DNA of 64,000 nucleotides from CADEEX01 sp964577955 (GTDB taxonomy: Bacteria; Acidobacteriota; Vicinamibacteria; Vicinamibacterales; CAVVIG01): NCBI GenBank assembly GCA_964577955.1, contig CAZOAZ010000010.1, positions 62,001-126,000 on the forward strand, read 5' to 3'. Shown here one piece after another: positions 8,438 to 17,640 of this stretch. Position 1 is the stretch's first letter; each line of letters starts with the position of its first letter. The notes beneath the pieces were generated by a model. That model was not told the origin of the DNA. It did no database searches and was given only the letters and a program-made list of their open reading frames with translations. The translations under genes and the position numbers were made by a program.

Positions 8438-10609
8438 ATGAAACGGTCATTCCTCATTTCTCTCGCGGGCGCGGCGGCCGCTGCGCTTCTTGTCTTCGTC
8501 CTCAGTGACAACCGATCGCGCGTCTCCGCACAGGCGGCGGTGACGCTCGACGCCGACGACATCGGCGGCATCGTCACCGGCGCGCGCGGACCGGAGGCCG
8601 GGGTGTGGGTCATCGCCGAGTCGCGCGATCTGCCGACGCCGCTGCGCAAGATCGTCGTCACCGACGACCAGGGCCGCTACCTCGTGCCTGATTTGCCGAA
8701 GAGCAGCTACAGCGTCTGGGTCCGCGGCTATGGGCTGGTCGATTCAGCGAAAGTCGCCGCCGGCCCCGGCAAGGCGCTCAACCTCACGGCAGTGGCCGCG
8801 CCAAACCCGAAGGCCGCCGCCGAGTACTACCCGGCGCAGTACTGGCTCGCGCTCATGCATCTCCCACCCGCAAGTGACTTCCCCGGAACGGGACCCGGCG
8901 GCAACGGCATCTCGCCGAACATGAAGAGCCAGGGCGAATGGATCCGCAACGTCGTCAACACCGACGGCTGCACCGGCTGCCATCAGATGGGCAACAAGGC
9001 GACGCGCGAAATTCCCGCAGCGCTCGGCGCGTTTCCGAACGCGGCCGCGGCGTGGGACCGGAGGATTCAGGCGGGGCAAGCCGGCGGCGCGATGAGCGCG
9101 CGCTTCACACAGGTCGGACGCGCCCGCGCGCTCTCGATGTGGGGAGACTGGACGGATCAGATCGCCAAGGGCGCGCTGCCCACGGCAACCCCCGCCCGAC
9201 CGCAGGGACGGGAGCGGAGCGTCGTCGTCACGATGTGGGATTGGGCGGATCCGAAGGCGTATCTGCACGACGAGATCGCGAGCGACAAACGGAATCCGAC
9301 CGTCAACGCGAACGGACCGATTTACGGCGCCCTCGAAGAAAGCGCCGACTACGTCCCGGTCGTGGATCCGGTGAAACACACCGCGACAAAGTTCCAGCTC
9401 CAGGTCCGCGATCCGAAGACGCCGAGCCAGGCCAACAACCCGCCAGCGCAGGCGTCGCCGTACTGGGGCGACGAAGCGATCTGGACGGCGCAGACGACCG
9501 CGCACAGCTTCGCGATGGACGAAGAGGCGCGCGTCTGGATTGCGGCACGAATCCGGCCGAATGCCACGTCGGCCTTCTGCCAGCAAGGATCGACGCATCC
9601 GTCGGCGGCGGTGTTTCCGATCGCGCAGAGCGGACGTCAGATGCAGCTCTACGATCCGAAGACCAAACAGGTCACGACGATCGATACCTGCTTCGGCACC
9701 CATCATCTGAACTTCGACGACAAGGGCGTGCTCTGGTTTACCGGCGGCGGACCGGTCGAGGGCTGGTTCGACACCAACATCTACAACAAGACGCACGACG
9801 AGCAGAAAGCGCAAGGCTGGACGGTGTTCGTGCTCGACACGAACGGCAACGGCAAGCGTGACGCGTACGTCGAGCCGGAGCAGCCGCTCGATCCGGCGAA
9901 GGACAAGCGCGTCGTCACGCCGTTCTACGGCGTCGCGCCCAGCCCGCTCGACGGATCGATCTGGGGCTCAGTCCAAGGCATGCCGGGATCGCTCGTCCGG
10001 ATCGTGCCTGGATCGAATCCGTCGACGACGGCTTTGTCCGAAGTGTTCGAAGTGCCGTTCAGGGATCCCAAGGCCTCGGGCAGCGGCTTCGCGCCGCGCG
10101 GAATGGACGTCGACAGCAACGGCGTGGTGTGGGCGGTGCTGTCGAGCGGCCAGCTCGCGAGCTTCGATCGCCGCAAGTGCAAAGGACCGCTCAACGGTCC
10201 GACGGCCACGGGCAAGCACTGCCCCGAAGGCTGGGCGTTCTATGCGCTGCCGGGTCCGAACTATCAGGGTGCGGTCGACGCCGCCAGCGCCGATTCGGCC
10301 TACTACGACTTCGTCGATCGCTTCGACATGCTCGGACTCGGCAAGGATGTCCCGCTGGCGACCGGCAACTTGTCCGAAGGCCTGCTCGCGCTCGTCGACG
10401 GCAAGTTCATGACGTTCCGCATGCCGTACCCGATGGGCTTCTACGCCAAGGGGATCGATGGCCGGATCGATGATCCGAGAGCAGGCTGGAAGGGAAAAGG
10501 GATCTGGACGAGCGTCTCGACACGCGCGCCGTTCCATATGGAAGGCGGACGCGGCGTGACCAGCAAGCTGGTGAAATTCCAGGTCCGCCCGGATCCGCTG
10601 GCGCGGTAG
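8438..10609 (+). CDS. Exported haem-c protein with carboxypeptidase-regulatory-like and beta-propeller parts
   Basis: The ATG at 8438 follows GGAGG (8428-8432). The 723-residue product has a signal peptide (MKRSFLISLAGAAAAALLVF), then a carboxypeptidase-regulatory-like beta-sandwich at about 40-120 (VTDDQGRYLVPDLPKSSYSV). One haem site, CTGCH, is at 178-182. A long C-terminal part carries propeller-like motifs: FAMDEEARVWIAARI, HHLNFDDKGVLWFTGGG and RGMDVDSNGVVWAVLSSG. From memory this architecture occurs in Acidobacteria as a presumed periplasmic redox or binding protein with no assigned substrate. It is flanked by a second haem-c gene and a convergent small cytochrome c. Confidence 0.75.
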   Translation: MKRSFLISLAGAAAAALLVFVLSDNRSRVSAQAAVTLDADDIGGIVTGARGPEAGVWVIAESRDLPTPLRKIVVTDDQGRYLVPDLPKSSYSVWVRGYGLVDSAKVAAGPGKALNLTAVAAPNPKAAAEYYPAQYWLALMHLPPASDFPGTGPGGNGISPNMKSQGEWIRNVVNTDGCTGCHQMGNKATREIPAALGAFPNAAAAWDRRIQAGQAGGAMSARFTQVGRARALSMWGDWTDQIAKGALPTATPARPQGRERSVVVTMWDWADPKAYLHDEIASDKRNPTVNANGPIYGALEESADYVPVVDPVKHTATKFQLQVRDPKTPSQANNPPAQASPYWGDEAIWTAQTTAHSFAMDEEARVWIAARIRPNATSAFCQQGSTHPSAAVFPIAQSGRQMQLYDPKTKQVTTIDTCFGTHHLNFDDKGVLWFTGGGPVEGWFDTNIYNKTHDEQKAQGWTVFVLDTNGNGKRDAYVEPEQPLDPAKDKRVVTPFYGVAPSPLDGSIWGSVQGMPGSLVRIVPGSNPSTTALSEVFEVPFRDPKASGSGFAPRGMDVDSNGVVWAVLSSGQLASFDRRKCKGPLNGPTATGKHCPEGWAFYALPGPNYQGAVDAASADSAYYDFVDRFDMLGLGKDVPLATGNLSEGLLALVDGKFMTFRMPYPMGFYAKGIDGRIDDPRAGWKGKGIWTSVSTRAPFHMEGGRGVTSKLVKFQVRPDPLAR

Positions 10610-10617
10610 ACATCCGC

Positions 10618-10637
10618 GGACAGCCTGAAGGCTGTCC
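10618..10637. repeat. REP-like palindrome, GGACAGCC type
   Basis: GGACAGCC, a TGAA loop and GGCTGTCC form a perfect 8-bp stem, followed by CTACCGC. It lies between convergent genes and could also act as a weak terminator stem, although no T-run follows. Confidence 0.75.
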
Positions 10638-10673
10638 CTACCGCAGTCCGTCGTCCATCACTTTAGCCGGACC

Positions 10674-11057
10674 TTACTTCTTTGCGAGCGATCTGAGGTA
10701 GTTCACGACGTTCCAGATCTCGGTGTCGCTGATCTGATCGGCAAACGGCACCATGTTGAGATCCGGCGGCACGCCGTTCTTGATCGCCGAAAAGATCTCG
10801 GCGTCGGACGACCCGGTCTTCCAGTCCTTGTCGGTCAGATCGGGCGCCGCCGGAATCAAGTCGTTGCCCTGCCCGCCCTCCGCATTCGAGCCGTGACAGC
10901 TGGCGCAGTGACGCGTATAGACCCGCTTGCCGTCGGCGATTGACTCTGGCGAAGACGCCACTGGATTCCTGACCTGAGGCGCAGCGGTCACTGGCAGCGC
11001 AACGGCCAGCGCGACCACAACGAACGCGGTACACGGCGCGATTGCAAGACGCATCAT
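10674..11057 (-). CDS. Small cytochrome c (class I, single haem)
   Basis: The start is one of two adjacent ATG codons at 11057 and 11054. The 127-residue product has a signal peptide (MRLAIAPCTAFVVVALAVAL). Then comes one cytochrome c domain: GKRVYTRHCASCHGSNAEGG with the CASCH haem site, PAAPDLTDKDW, and MVPFADQISDTEIWNVVNYL, where Met is the likely sixth haem ligand and the last helix packs on the haem. This is a typical soluble periplasmic electron carrier. It converges on the large haem-c gene at 8438-10609 and diverges from the lysyl-oxidase-like gene. Confidence 0.88.
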   Translation of the reverse strand: MMRLAIAPCTAFVVVALAVALPVTAAPQVRNPVASSPESIADGKRVYTRHCASCHGSNAEGGQGNDLIPAAPDLTDKDWKTGSSDAEIFSAIKNGVPPDLNMVPFADQISDTEIWNVVNYLRSLAKK

Positions 11058-11095
11058 GACGCGACGATAATCGAGATCGAGGATTCCTTTCCACC

Positions 11096-11791
11096 ATGTC
11101 CATGGCATCGCGAGTGGGTGTTGCTGCGCTTGTCGCCGGTTTGTGTGCGGCGGCATGTCAGGAAACCGTGAAGAGTCCGATGACAATCGATCCGCCGGCG
11201 GCGCCGACCGCCGCCGACCCGGGCGGCAGCGGTGCGATGGCGGACATCACCATCGACGCCGCGCGGCTGCAGTCGAGCGCGTTCGTCCGCTCGAGGGATT
11301 TCAAGCGCACCGACTGCGCGATCATGGAACGCTGCGTGGACGCCGGCGGCAGACGCAAGCTCCTGCGCTTCGATGTTTCCACGCCCAACATCGGACCGGT
11401 CGATCTCAATCTCGGTCCGCCGGTCAACAACGGGCTCTTCCAGTACAGCGCGTGCCACGAGCACTATCACTTCAGCGCCTACGCCAGCTACGAACTGCTG
11501 AATTCGACGGGCGGCGTCGTGCTGCGCGGCCGCAAGCAGGCGTTCTGTCTCGAGGACTACAACCGCTTCGATCCGAACGCGCGATCGCGGCCGACCTATA
11601 CGTGCTCCAACCAGGGGATTTCCGCCGGCTGGCAGGACGAATACAACTCGAGCCTCGACTGCCAGTGGCTGGATGTCACCGACCTGCCGTCCGGCGCGTA
11701 TCAGCTGCGGGTGACCATCAATCCCAAGCGCATCTTCCCCGAGAGCAATTATGGGAATAACGCGGCAACGGTGCCCGTTACCATCCCCTGA
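11096..11791 (+). CDS. Lysyl-oxidase-like copper amine oxidase lipoprotein
   Basis: The 231-residue product has a lipoprotein signal peptide with Cys21 as the likely lipid site (GLCAAAC). The copper site HxHxH is present as CHEHYH (His121, His123, His125), followed by FSAYASYELL. The animal lysyl oxidase signature continues as GRKQAFCLED and DEYNSSLDCQWLDVTDLPSG, then ESNYGNN. Lys147 and Tyr183 line up with the two residues that crosslink into the lysine tyrosylquinone cofactor in animal enzymes, from my memory of human LOX. Bacterial homologues are known from surveys but little studied. It probably oxidises amines or lysine side chains at the cell surface. Confidence 0.82.
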   Translation: MSMASRVGVAALVAGLCAAACQETVKSPMTIDPPAAPTAADPGGSGAMADITIDAARLQSSAFVRSRDFKRTDCAIMERCVDAGGRRKLLRFDVSTPNIGPVDLNLGPPVNNGLFQYSACHEHYHFSAYASYELLNSTGGVVLRGRKQAFCLEDYNRFDPNARSRPTYTCSNQGISAGWQDEYNSSLDCQWLDVTDLPSGAYQLRVTINPKRIFPESNYGNNAATVPVTIP

Positions 11792-11856
11792 AACGACGGT
11801 ATTCGTCTGACAGCGGCCCGGCGGCTCTCGCGTAAGATCGGCGCTCGGGATCCACA

Positions 11857-14196
11857 ATGACGCTCCCGTCGCAGCCGCCAGACAAGCGAGGCGCCGCGCC
11901 GCCGTTTCTGACGTCGCTCGCGCATCACGCTGCCGATCCGTTCCGGCTGCTCGTCGAGTCGGTCGTCGAGTACGCCATCTTCATGGTCGATCCGGCGGGC
12001 AACGTCGCGAGCTGGAATCCGGGCGCGGAGCGGATCTACGGCTACCGCGCCGACGAGATCGTCGAACAGCCGTACGCGCGGTTCTTCACTGACGACGAAA
12101 TTGCCGAACAGCAGCCGCTCGAGGCGCTCCAGCTCGCGCGCGAGTACGGCCAGTGCCAGCAGGAAGGATTACGGGTCCGGAAGGACGGCTCGCAGTTCTG
12201 GGCCGAAGTCACCAGTTCCAACCTGAAGGACTACTTCGGCAACGACGCCGGCTTCAGCGTCGTTACGCGCGACGTCACCGAGCGCCGCGACACGCTGAAT
12301 GCGGTCCGCCGCGAGCGCGATCTGTCGGCGGCCGTTCTCAGCAGCCTGCCGGGCGTCTACTACGTCTACGACGAGCAGGGACGCTTTCTCCGCTGGAACC
12401 GCCGCCTCGAAGTCGTCTCGGAATACTCCGCGGCGGAGATCGCCGGCCTGCACCCGCTCGACTTCTTCGACGGCGACGAACGGGAACTGGTGCGCTCGCG
12501 CATCGCGCGGGTGTTCGAAACCGGCGCCGGCGACGTCGAAGCGCATCTCGTCGCCAAGAGCGGACGGCGCACGCCGTTTCTCTTCAACGGCGTCCTCGCC
12601 CATCTCGACGGACAGCGCTGTCTGCTCGGCATGGGGATCGACCTCTCGTCATACAAGCGCGCGGAGCACGAACTCAAGGCGACCGACGATCGGCTGAGGC
12701 GCGCCGCAACGGCGGCCAACGTCGGGTTGTGGGACTGGGATCTCCGTACCGACCACGTCTTTTACTCTGAGGAGTGGAAGCGGCAGATCGGTCACAGCGA
12801 ATCCGAAATCGGCGACACCTTCGAGGAATGGCGCCGCCGGGTGCACGCAGACGACATCGATCGCGCGATGCGGCGCATGCGCGAGTGCATCGCCAATCCG
12901 TCGATCCCCTACTCGATCGAATTCAGGCTCCGGCACAAGGACGGCAGCTACCGCTCGATCCTCTCGCAGGGTTCGCTGGTGTTCGACGAGGAGAACCGGC
13001 CGATCCGCATGATCGGATCGCATGTCGACATCACCGATCAACGCCGCGCCGAAAGCGAACGGATCCAGACGCAGAAGCTCGAAGCCGTGGGGCTGCTCGC
13101 CGGCGGCGTCGCCCACGACTTCAACAATCTCCTGACGATCATCAACGGGTACGCCGACCTGGCGCTCGAAACGCTGCATCCCGACGATCCGATGCGGGCG
13201 TCGCTCCTCGAGATCAAGATCGCCGGCGAACACGCCGGCGCGCTCACCAAGCGCCTGCTGGCGTTCAGCCGGCAGCAGGTTCTCGAACCCCGAGTCCTGG
13301 ATCTCAACGCCATCGTCGGCGACACGGAGAAGATGCTCCGCCGTCTGATCGGCGAGGACATCCTGCTCAAGACGAGCCTCGACCCGCGGATCGGTCTCGT
13401 GAGGGTCGACCCGGGCCAGCTCGAACAGGTGCTGGTGAATCTCGCGGTGAACGCTCGCGATGCCATGCCCAACGGCGGGCAGCTCACGATCGAAACCGCG
13501 GGGATGACACTCGACGACACCTACTGCCGCGACGTTCCGGGTCTCGTGCCGGGCGAATACGTGATGCTGGCGGTGAGCGACACCGGATCGGGGATGGACG
13601 ACGCCGTGCGGGCGCGGATCTTCGAACCGTTCTTCACGACGAAGGAGCTCGGCAAGGGTACCGGGCTCGGGCTCTCAACGGTTCATGGCATCGTCAAGCA
13701 GTCGCACGGCCACGTCGCCGTCTACAGTGAAGTCGGTCATGGGACGACGTTCAAGGTCTATCTGCCGCGGGTGGACGAGGCGCCCGAGCAGGGCCGCAGC
13801 GACGCCCGCAGCCAGACGCTGCCGACCGGCACCGAGACGATTCTGCTGGTGGAAGACGACCACGCGGTGCGCGCCCTCGCGAAACACATCCTCACCCGGT
13901 GCGGCTACGACGTGATCGAGGCGCCCAACGGCGAGGAAGGGCTGCGTCTGGCGCGGGCCCACCAGGGACACATCGAACTGTTGATTTCCGATGTCGTGAT
14001 GCCGCATCTCGGCGGCCGCGCGCTGGCCGAGCAGCTGACGGCGATCCGGCCGTCGTGCAAGGTGTTGTTTCTATCCGGCTACGCGCGCGACGCGATCAAC
14101 CGCCGCGGCGAGCTGGAGATGCAGCACGCGTTCTTACAGAAACCGTTCACGCCGGCAGCGCTCGCGCACAAAGTACGGGCCGTCCTCGACGTCTAG
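11857..14196 (+). CDS. Hybrid sensor histidine kinase with PAS domains and receiver
   Basis: The 779-residue protein has three PAS-type sensor domains at about 30-145, 155-270 and 280-400. Examples are VESVVEYAIFMVDPAGNVAS and the PAS/PAC piece IEFRLRHKDGSYRSILSQG. The dimerisation domain follows with the phosphoacceptor His420 in GGVAHDFNNLL. The ATPase domain has the N box (VNLAVNARDAMPNGG), DTGSGM, and GKGTGLGLSTVHGIV. A C-terminal receiver domain carries Asp712 in LLISDVVMP. No membrane segment is visible, so sensing is presumably cytosolic. No DNA-binding partner is encoded next to it, so output may pass to a distant regulator. Confidence 0.92.
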   Translation: MTLPSQPPDKRGAAPPFLTSLAHHAADPFRLLVESVVEYAIFMVDPAGNVASWNPGAERIYGYRADEIVEQPYARFFTDDEIAEQQPLEALQLAREYGQCQQEGLRVRKDGSQFWAEVTSSNLKDYFGNDAGFSVVTRDVTERRDTLNAVRRERDLSAAVLSSLPGVYYVYDEQGRFLRWNRRLEVVSEYSAAEIAGLHPLDFFDGDERELVRSRIARVFETGAGDVEAHLVAKSGRRTPFLFNGVLAHLDGQRCLLGMGIDLSSYKRAEHELKATDDRLRRAATAANVGLWDWDLRTDHVFYSEEWKRQIGHSESEIGDTFEEWRRRVHADDIDRAMRRMRECIANPSIPYSIEFRLRHKDGSYRSILSQGSLVFDEENRPIRMIGSHVDITDQRRAESERIQTQKLEAVGLLAGGVAHDFNNLLTIINGYADLALETLHPDDPMRASLLEIKIAGEHAGALTKRLLAFSRQQVLEPRVLDLNAIVGDTEKMLRRLIGEDILLKTSLDPRIGLVRVDPGQLEQVLVNLAVNARDAMPNGGQLTIETAGMTLDDTYCRDVPGLVPGEYVMLAVSDTGSGMDDAVRARIFEPFFTTKELGKGTGLGLSTVHGIVKQSHGHVAVYSEVGHGTTFKVYLPRVDEAPEQGRSDARSQTLPTGTETILLVEDDHAVRALAKHILTRCGYDVIEAPNGEEGLRLARAHQGHIELLISDVVMPHLGGRALAEQLTAIRPSCKVLFLSGYARDAINRRGELEMQHAFLQKPFTPAALAHKVRAVLDV

Positions 14197-14219
14197 AGTG
14201 CGTGTCCAACTATCGTGGG

Positions 14220-14235
14220 TCCGGCTTCAGCCGGA
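14220..14235. repeat. REP-like palindrome, TCCGGC type
   Basis: TCCGGC, a four-base TTCA centre and GCCGGA form a short perfect stem just after the kinase gene. The same 16-mer pattern recurs at 27974 and 31069. Confidence 0.65.
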
Positions 14236-14248
14236 TTCGCAAAGCGCT

Positions 14249-14414
14249 CTAGTGGCCTGTCCACGCTGAAGCAGTACCGATTGCCGGAGCGCGGCGCCCG
14301 GATCGCAAGGCGCGAAGAGCGAGCTTATTGGGCATAAGTGAGCGATGAGCAACGCCGCGAGGCGGGATGCCCCGCCCGGCAGGCGGTACTGCTTCAGCGT
14401 GGACAGGCCACTAG
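14249..14414. mobile_element. MITE-like 166-bp element, copy 1
   Basis: The element starts CTAGTGGCCTGTCCACGCTG and ends with the exact reverse complement, giving terminal inverted repeats of 31 bases including the CTAG ends. By eye its whole sequence matches the copy at 25605-25770, in the same orientation. The inside is too short for a transposase, so it must be moved in trans. CTAG at both ends may be a 4-bp target duplication, which is typical of the IS5 subgroup; this is inference. The right-hand CTAG provides the TAG stop of the leftward TIR gene. Confidence 0.85.
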
Positions 14415-15379
14415 CGCCGTTTGGATCGTCGCCGGGGTGGCGCAGGCGCAGCCGTCTGGAACGGCAGCGACGGCGGAAGACCCACGCGGTTCCACTCGAC
14501 CTGTTCGCCGACGCCGCTGGCTCCCGAAATGTGAGAAGGATCGAAGCCGTTCACCTGCAAAAGCACGGCATACGGCATCGTCTGGAAGCCGTTGGTCTGA
14601 AATCCCTGCAGTCCGATCTGGTTCATCACCGGGTTCGCCTGCCACTGGCCCTGGACCGCGGTGGATCCCATCGCATTGTTCAACTGACCCTGAAACTGGC
14701 CGGTCGGAAACAGCTGAATCTGCAGTTCGCCAATCGGCATCGGCTGAAACGGCATGCGAATCGTGATGTGCCACGTGCCCGGGAGAATTTCGAGCAGCGT
14801 TGCGGGTCGTGATTGTGAGTCGTCAGGCCCGGTCTCTTCCTGCTCGGGCTCGTCTTCGACTTCTTCCTCAACCGAATCCTCGGCCGGCTCGTGTTCAACC
14901 GCCGTGGCCGGTTTGGCCGCGGGGTGTCCGTGGCGCTTCGGTTTCTTCCCGGTAATCCCCCACAGCAAGTTTTCCATTCCGGCCGCGTCTTCGAACCCGG
15001 CGCGGAGATCGACCCACGTGCGGTTGCCGAGGAACATCGGGAGTTCGGGCTGCTCGGGACAGCCGGGCAGCAGCACCGGAATGACCGGACGGCGATCGTT
15101 GGCGGCGAGGCGAAGCGCCCCCTGCATTTCCTGATCTTCCCAAGGCCCGAGACCGTCCTTGCCGACCGCCACGACGACGCTTTGGGAGGCCCGGATGCCG
15201 GCTTCGAGCAGTTCCTGCCAGGGGATGCCTGGCCTTAGCTCATCTTCGTCGAGCCAGACGTTGAGCTGCTCTGCGACGAGACGCTGTTTGAGCTGGCGGA
15301 TGGCCGGCTTGGCCTTCCCGTTGTGGCTCAGGAAAACGTCGAAATCGGTCTCGCCACGTGAGCGCGATGCAGTGGACAT
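14411..15379 (-). CDS. TIR-domain protein with unrecognised C-terminal domain
   Basis: The frame is open far upstream into katG in another frame; the first plausible start is the ATG at 15379 (MSTASRSRGETDFDVFLSHN), giving 322 residues. Residues 11-140 are a TIR domain: DFDVFLSHNGKAKPAI, LNVWLDEDELRPG, WQELLEAGIRAS with Glu56 or Glu59 as the likely NADase glutamate, and RPVIPVLLPG. An acidic linker of about 45 residues (EEEVEDEPEQEE) leads to a C-terminal region of about 120 residues rich in Gln, Phe and Gly (IGELQIQLFPTGQFQGQL). I expect that part to be beta-rich and do not recognise it. Bacterial TIR proteins often deplete NAD in anti-phage defence or act as effectors. The stop lies in a MITE end. 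Confidence 0.78.
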   Translation of the reverse strand: MSTASRSRGETDFDVFLSHNGKAKPAIRQLKQRLVAEQLNVWLDEDELRPGIPWQELLEAGIRASQSVVVAVGKDGLGPWEDQEMQGALRLAANDRRPVIPVLLPGCPEQPELPMFLGNRTWVDLRAGFEDAAGMENLLWGITGKKPKRHGHPAAKPATAVEHEPAEDSVEEEVEDEPEQEETGPDDSQSRPATLLEILPGTWHITIRMPFQPMPIGELQIQLFPTGQFQGQLNNAMGSTAVQGQWQANPVMNQIGLQGFQTNGFQTMPYAVLLQVNGFDPSHISGASGVGEQVEWNRVGLPPSLPFQTAAPAPPRRRSKRR

Positions 15380-15465
15380 ACCTGGCGTCGGGCAGTGTAC
15401 TGGATCGGCGGGCGCGGTGAGAACCGGCGAAGGATTTCCCTCCGCCGGTCCATCACACCCGGGAC

Positions 15466-17640
15466 TTACGCCACGTCGTAGCGATCGAGATTCATCACCT
15501 TGTTCCACGCGGCGACGAAGTCCTTCACGAATTTCCCCTTCGCGTCGGCGCACGCGTAAACCTCGGCCAGCGCCCGCAGCTCGGAATTCGATCCAAACAC
15601 CAGATCGACGCGTGTGGCGGTCCACTTCAGGGCGTTGGTCTTGCGATCGCGCCCTTCGAAGACGCCGTCGGTCGCCGACTTCTGCCACTTCGTTCCCATA
15701 TCGAGCAGGTTGACGAAGAAGTCGTTGGTCAGCGTTTCCGGATGTTTCGTGAATTCCCCGTGCGCCGACTGCGAGCCGTTGGCGTTGAGCACGCGCAGCC
15801 CGCCGACGAGAACGGTCATTTCGGGCGCGCTGAGCGTGAGCAGCTGCGCGCGGTCGAGGAGCAGTTCCTCGGCCGTGAGCGCGTGCTGGCCGTGCAGATA
15901 GTTCCGGAAGCCATCGGCCGTCGGTTCGAGCGGCGCGAACGAGTGTGCGTCGGTCTGTTCCTGCGACGCATCGGTACGCCCGGGGGTGAACGGCACGTGG
16001 ACCTCCATGTGCGCGTTGCTGGCCGCCTTCTCGACGGCGGCGCAACCGCCAAGCACGATCAGGTCGGCGAGCGACACCTTCTTGCCGCCGGAGTGCGCGT
16101 TGAACTGGTTCTGGATTTCCTCCAGCGTGTGGAGGACCTTCGCCAGCTGCGCCGGCTGGTTGACCGCCCAATCCTTCTGTGGGGCGAGGCGGATGCGCGC
16201 ACCGTTCGCGCCACCGCGCTTGTCGGATCCGCGGAACGTCGACGCCGACGCCCAGGCCGTGGCCACCAGCTGCGAGACCGAGAGACCGGATGCGAGGATC
16301 CTCGACTTCATCGCCGCGATGTCGTGGCTGTCCATCAGCGGATGATGGACGGCGGGAACCGGGTCCTGCCAGATCAACTCTTCCTTCGGCACCAGCGGTC
16401 CGAGGTAGCGCGCAATCGGGCCCATGTCACGGTGCGTCAGCTTGAACCACGCACGGGCGAACGCGTCAGCGAACTGGTCGGGGTTCTCGAGGAAGCGGCG
16501 TGAAATCTTTTCGTACGCCGGATCGAATCTCAGCGCGAGGTCGGTTGTCAGCATCGACGGGGCGTGATGCTTCGATTTGTCGTGGGCGTCAGGCACCGTA
16601 TTGGCGCCGGCGCCATGTTTCGGCTTCCACTGGTGCGCGCCGGCAGGACTCTTGGTCAGTTCCCAGTCGAAGCTGAACAAGTTCCAGAAGAAATTGTTGC
16701 TCCACTTCGTCGGCGTTGTCGTCCAGATGACTTCCAGACCGCTGGTAATCGTGTCGCCACCTTTGCCGCTGCCGAACGTGCTCGACCAGCCAAACCCTTG
16801 CTCCACGATATCGGCGGCTTCCGGCTCGGGACCGACGTGGCTCGCCGGGCCGGCCCCGTGGGTCTTGCCAAACGTGTGGCCACCCGCGATGAGCGCCACG
16901 GTCTCTTCGTCGTTCATCGCCATCCGCCCGAACGTTTCGCGGATGTCGCGCGCCGCGGCGAGCGGGTCCGGATTGCCGTTGGGGCCTTCCGGGTTCACGT
17001 AGATGAGGCCCATCTGCACCGCGGCGAGCGGATTCTGCAGCTGGCGATCCCCGCTGTACCGTTCATCGGCGAGCCACTTGCCTTCGGGGCCCCAGAAGAT
17101 GTCTTCCTCGGGCTCCCAGACATCTTCGCGACCGCCGCCGAAGCCGAACGTCTTGAATCCCATCGACTCGAGCGCGACGTTGCCGGCCAGGATCATCAGG
17201 TCGGCCCAGGAAATCTTCCTGCCGTACTTCTGCTTGATCGGCCAGAGGAGCCGACGCGCCTTGTCGAGATTTCCGTTGTCCGGCCAGCTGTTGAGCGGCG
17301 CAAACCGCTGCGTGCCGGAACCGGCGCCGCCACGGCCGTCACCAATGCGGTACGTCCCGGCACTGTGCCACGCCATCCGGATGAAAAACGGTCCGTAGTG
17401 TCCAAAGTCCGCCGGCCACCAGTCCTGCGAATCCGTCATCAGCGCATGAAGGTCCTTGATCACCGCGTTCAAGTCGAGACTCTTGAATTCCTCGGCGTAG
17501 TTGAACTCCTCGCCCATCGGATTCGACCGCGAGGAGTGCTGATTGAGCAGCCTGACGTTCAGTTGATTCGGCCACCACGTCGCGTTCCCCGCCGTTCCCG
17601 CCGCCGTGTGCATGACCGGACACTTGCTTTCGTTAGACAC
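15466..17640 (-). CDS. katG: Catalase-peroxidase
   Basis: The 724-residue product starts at a GTG (17640) preceded by GGAGGG, MSNESKCPVMHTAAGT. The distal haem pocket is Arg88, Trp91 and His92 in FFIRMAWHSAGTYRIGDGRG, Tyr214 lies in LIYVNPEGPNG, and the proximal ligand is His255 in GGHTFGKTHG. Trp91 and Tyr214 are two members of the Met-Tyr-Trp crosslink needed for catalase activity. The duplicated C-terminal peroxidase-like half is complete (LADLIVLGGCAAVEKAA). The enzyme removes hydrogen peroxide in the cytosol. Upstream is a 267-bp gap to a divergent protease gene; I see no clear OxyR or Fur site in it. Confidence 0.97.
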   Translation of the reverse strand: MSNESKCPVMHTAAGTAGNATWWPNQLNVRLLNQHSSRSNPMGEEFNYAEEFKSLDLNAVIKDLHALMTDSQDWWPADFGHYGPFFIRMAWHSAGTYRIGDGRGGAGSGTQRFAPLNSWPDNGNLDKARRLLWPIKQKYGRKISWADLMILAGNVALESMGFKTFGFGGGREDVWEPEEDIFWGPEGKWLADERYSGDRQLQNPLAAVQMGLIYVNPEGPNGNPDPLAAARDIRETFGRMAMNDEETVALIAGGHTFGKTHGAGPASHVGPEPEAADIVEQGFGWSSTFGSGKGGDTITSGLEVIWTTTPTKWSNNFFWNLFSFDWELTKSPAGAHQWKPKHGAGANTVPDAHDKSKHHAPSMLTTDLALRFDPAYEKISRRFLENPDQFADAFARAWFKLTHRDMGPIARYLGPLVPKEELIWQDPVPAVHHPLMDSHDIAAMKSRILASGLSVSQLVATAWASASTFRGSDKRGGANGARIRLAPQKDWAVNQPAQLAKVLHTLEEIQNQFNAHSGGKKVSLADLIVLGGCAAVEKAASNAHMEVHVPFTPGRTDASQEQTDAHSFAPLEPTADGFRNYLHGQHALTAEELLLDRAQLLTLSAPEMTVLVGGLRVLNANGSQSAHGEFTKHPETLTNDFFVNLLDMGTKWQKSATDGVFEGRDRKTNALKWTATRVDLVFGSNSELRALAEVYACADAKGKFVKDFVAAWNKVMNLDRYDVA

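Noticed and set aside
14338..14812. Genes starting within MITE copy 1
   Set aside because: The same start words occur in copy 2 and lead into unrelated sequence; they are antisense to the TIR gene.
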